Notes under the pieces: generated by a model | What the model was told of the DNA's origin: nothing | Seen by the model: only the letters and a program-made list of their open reading frames with translations | Database searches by the model: none | Made by a program: the position numbers and the translations under genes | Origin: Verrucomicrobia bacterium ADurb.Bin006 | GTDB taxonomy: Bacteria; Verrucomicrobiota; Verrucomicrobiia; Limisphaerales; J093 | Length of the DNA: 61,456 bases | Assembly: GCA_002071485.1 (NCBI GenBank) | Contig: MWFF01000122.1 | Location: 1 to 61,456, forward strand | Direction of reading: 5' to 3' | Shown here: piece after piece, positions 61,136 through 61,456 of the stretch | Layout: each line of letters begins with the position of its first letter | Numbering within the stretch: position 1 is the first letter of the stretch

Positions 61136-61456
61136 CCCGTATATTTCTTAACCGAATTGGTCCACAACTGACAGCCAGAGCCAATTCATGAAGTGGAGCG
61201 GCGACGCGGCCCCGTCGCCACAGTCTTTTCATTTGGAGCGGTGCTTGACGAGTATCTGGAAAGGGATTTGGGGATTGTTCTGGCAGCGCTCCTGCAGGGC
61301 AGGCCAAGAAGGCTCAGGGTGAAGGTCCGCCTTGAGCGCGATCAGGCAGATGCGCAGGGCCGAGAGGTTGCAGTTATAAAGATAAAGTGACAGGTTCGTA
61401 ATTATTGACACGCCTTCTGTTTTGGCGTACATGTGTCTGCGGCAAGGGCAGTGGTG
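61136..61456. other. Right-edge gap with inverted repeat copy
   Basis: No gene is clearly supported in these 321 bp. A minus-strand frame (61229-61432) spans the inverted repeat and encodes NPQIPFQILVKHRSK at its end, but has no recognisable family. The second 32-bp repeat copy lies at 61382-61413. Confidence 0.4.
61382..61413 (-). repeat. 32-bp inverted repeat, right copy
   Basis: On the minus strand this reads GCGTGTC, then an AT-rich centre, then GAACCTGTCACTTTAT, matching 53122-53153 at 28 of 32 positions. The two copies face each other around an 8.2-kb block holding the HzsA-related gene and the ABC operon. Confidence 0.75.

Noticed and set aside
61229..61432. A 67-codon minus-strand frame at the right edge
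   Set aside because: It spans the 32-bp inverted repeat and has no recognisable family or ribosome site; left as non-coding.

Overview
The window is GC-rich bacterial DNA from a Gram-negative organism (lipid A modification genes, a tripartite efflux pump, TolC-like lipoproteins). The gene repertoire points to the PVC superphylum and most likely Verrucomicrobiota: Tat- or Sec-exported polysaccharide-acting proteins (GH127/DUF1680, DUF4091), PQQ-propeller proteins, an HzsA-related c-type cytochrome protein, a giant subtilase with FG-GAP and cadherin-like repeats, and an abundance of small dispersed repeats. This taxonomic call is inference from content; no rRNA or other marker gene is present. 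No tRNA, rRNA or CRISPR array was found.

Layout. Positions 1-950: a partial secreted protein, REP-like inverted repeats and a RAYT transposase remnant. Positions 975-14588: an envelope-defence block. A minus-strand operon (GT2, LAB_N protein, ArnT-like GT83, methyltransferase, EptA-like phosphoethanolamine transferase) diverges from a CusRS-like two-component system, which is followed by an outer-membrane factor, a membrane-fusion protein and an RND pump. The same 27-bp operator-like sequence lies in front of both the lipid A operon (6514-6540) and the efflux operon (8821-8847), so one response regulator probably controls both. Positions 14707-17949: a GH127 enzyme and a Tat-exported deacetylase-like protein.

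Positions 18114-24880: an island with a type I modification system (HsdM, four-helix-bundle suffix protein, HsdS) plus a Fic AMP-transferase but no HsdR, bordered by broken genes (HIRAN/HipA-like remnants and half of a POT peptide transporter). It is flanked by a 489-bp, nearly identical direct repeat made from the junction of the deacetylase gene and the PQQ-propeller gene, so it looks inserted between those convergent genes. Small palindromic elements (27, about 75, about 24 and 60 nt, ends CCTGCCTGC/GCAGGCAGG) and a 48-nt element sit in frame inside hsdS and hsdM. A related 30-bp element is caught as a filled versus empty site in two copies of another repeat (39719-39748 versus 27699/27700).

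Positions 25284-32061: PQQ-propeller protein, MsrB fused to a catalytically dead MsrA-like domain, SelA with a TerB-like partner (selenocysteine pathway), a class V aminotransferase and a sulfatase pseudogene. Positions 32333-44045: giant secreted subtilase, B12-binding radical SAM protein, and a TatT-DctP-DctQM TRAP transporter operon. Positions 44480-52982: nuclease-XPD helicase fusion, an internally duplicated metallopeptidase-like protein, a Tat-exported sugar-isomerase-like protein and a DUF4091 protein. Positions 53374-61135: HzsA-related multidomain protein and an ABC transporter operon, bounded by a 32-bp inverted repeat pair.

Gene starts were chosen by eye from ribosome binding sites, signal peptides and overlaps. 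Family names come from recognising motifs, not from database searches.
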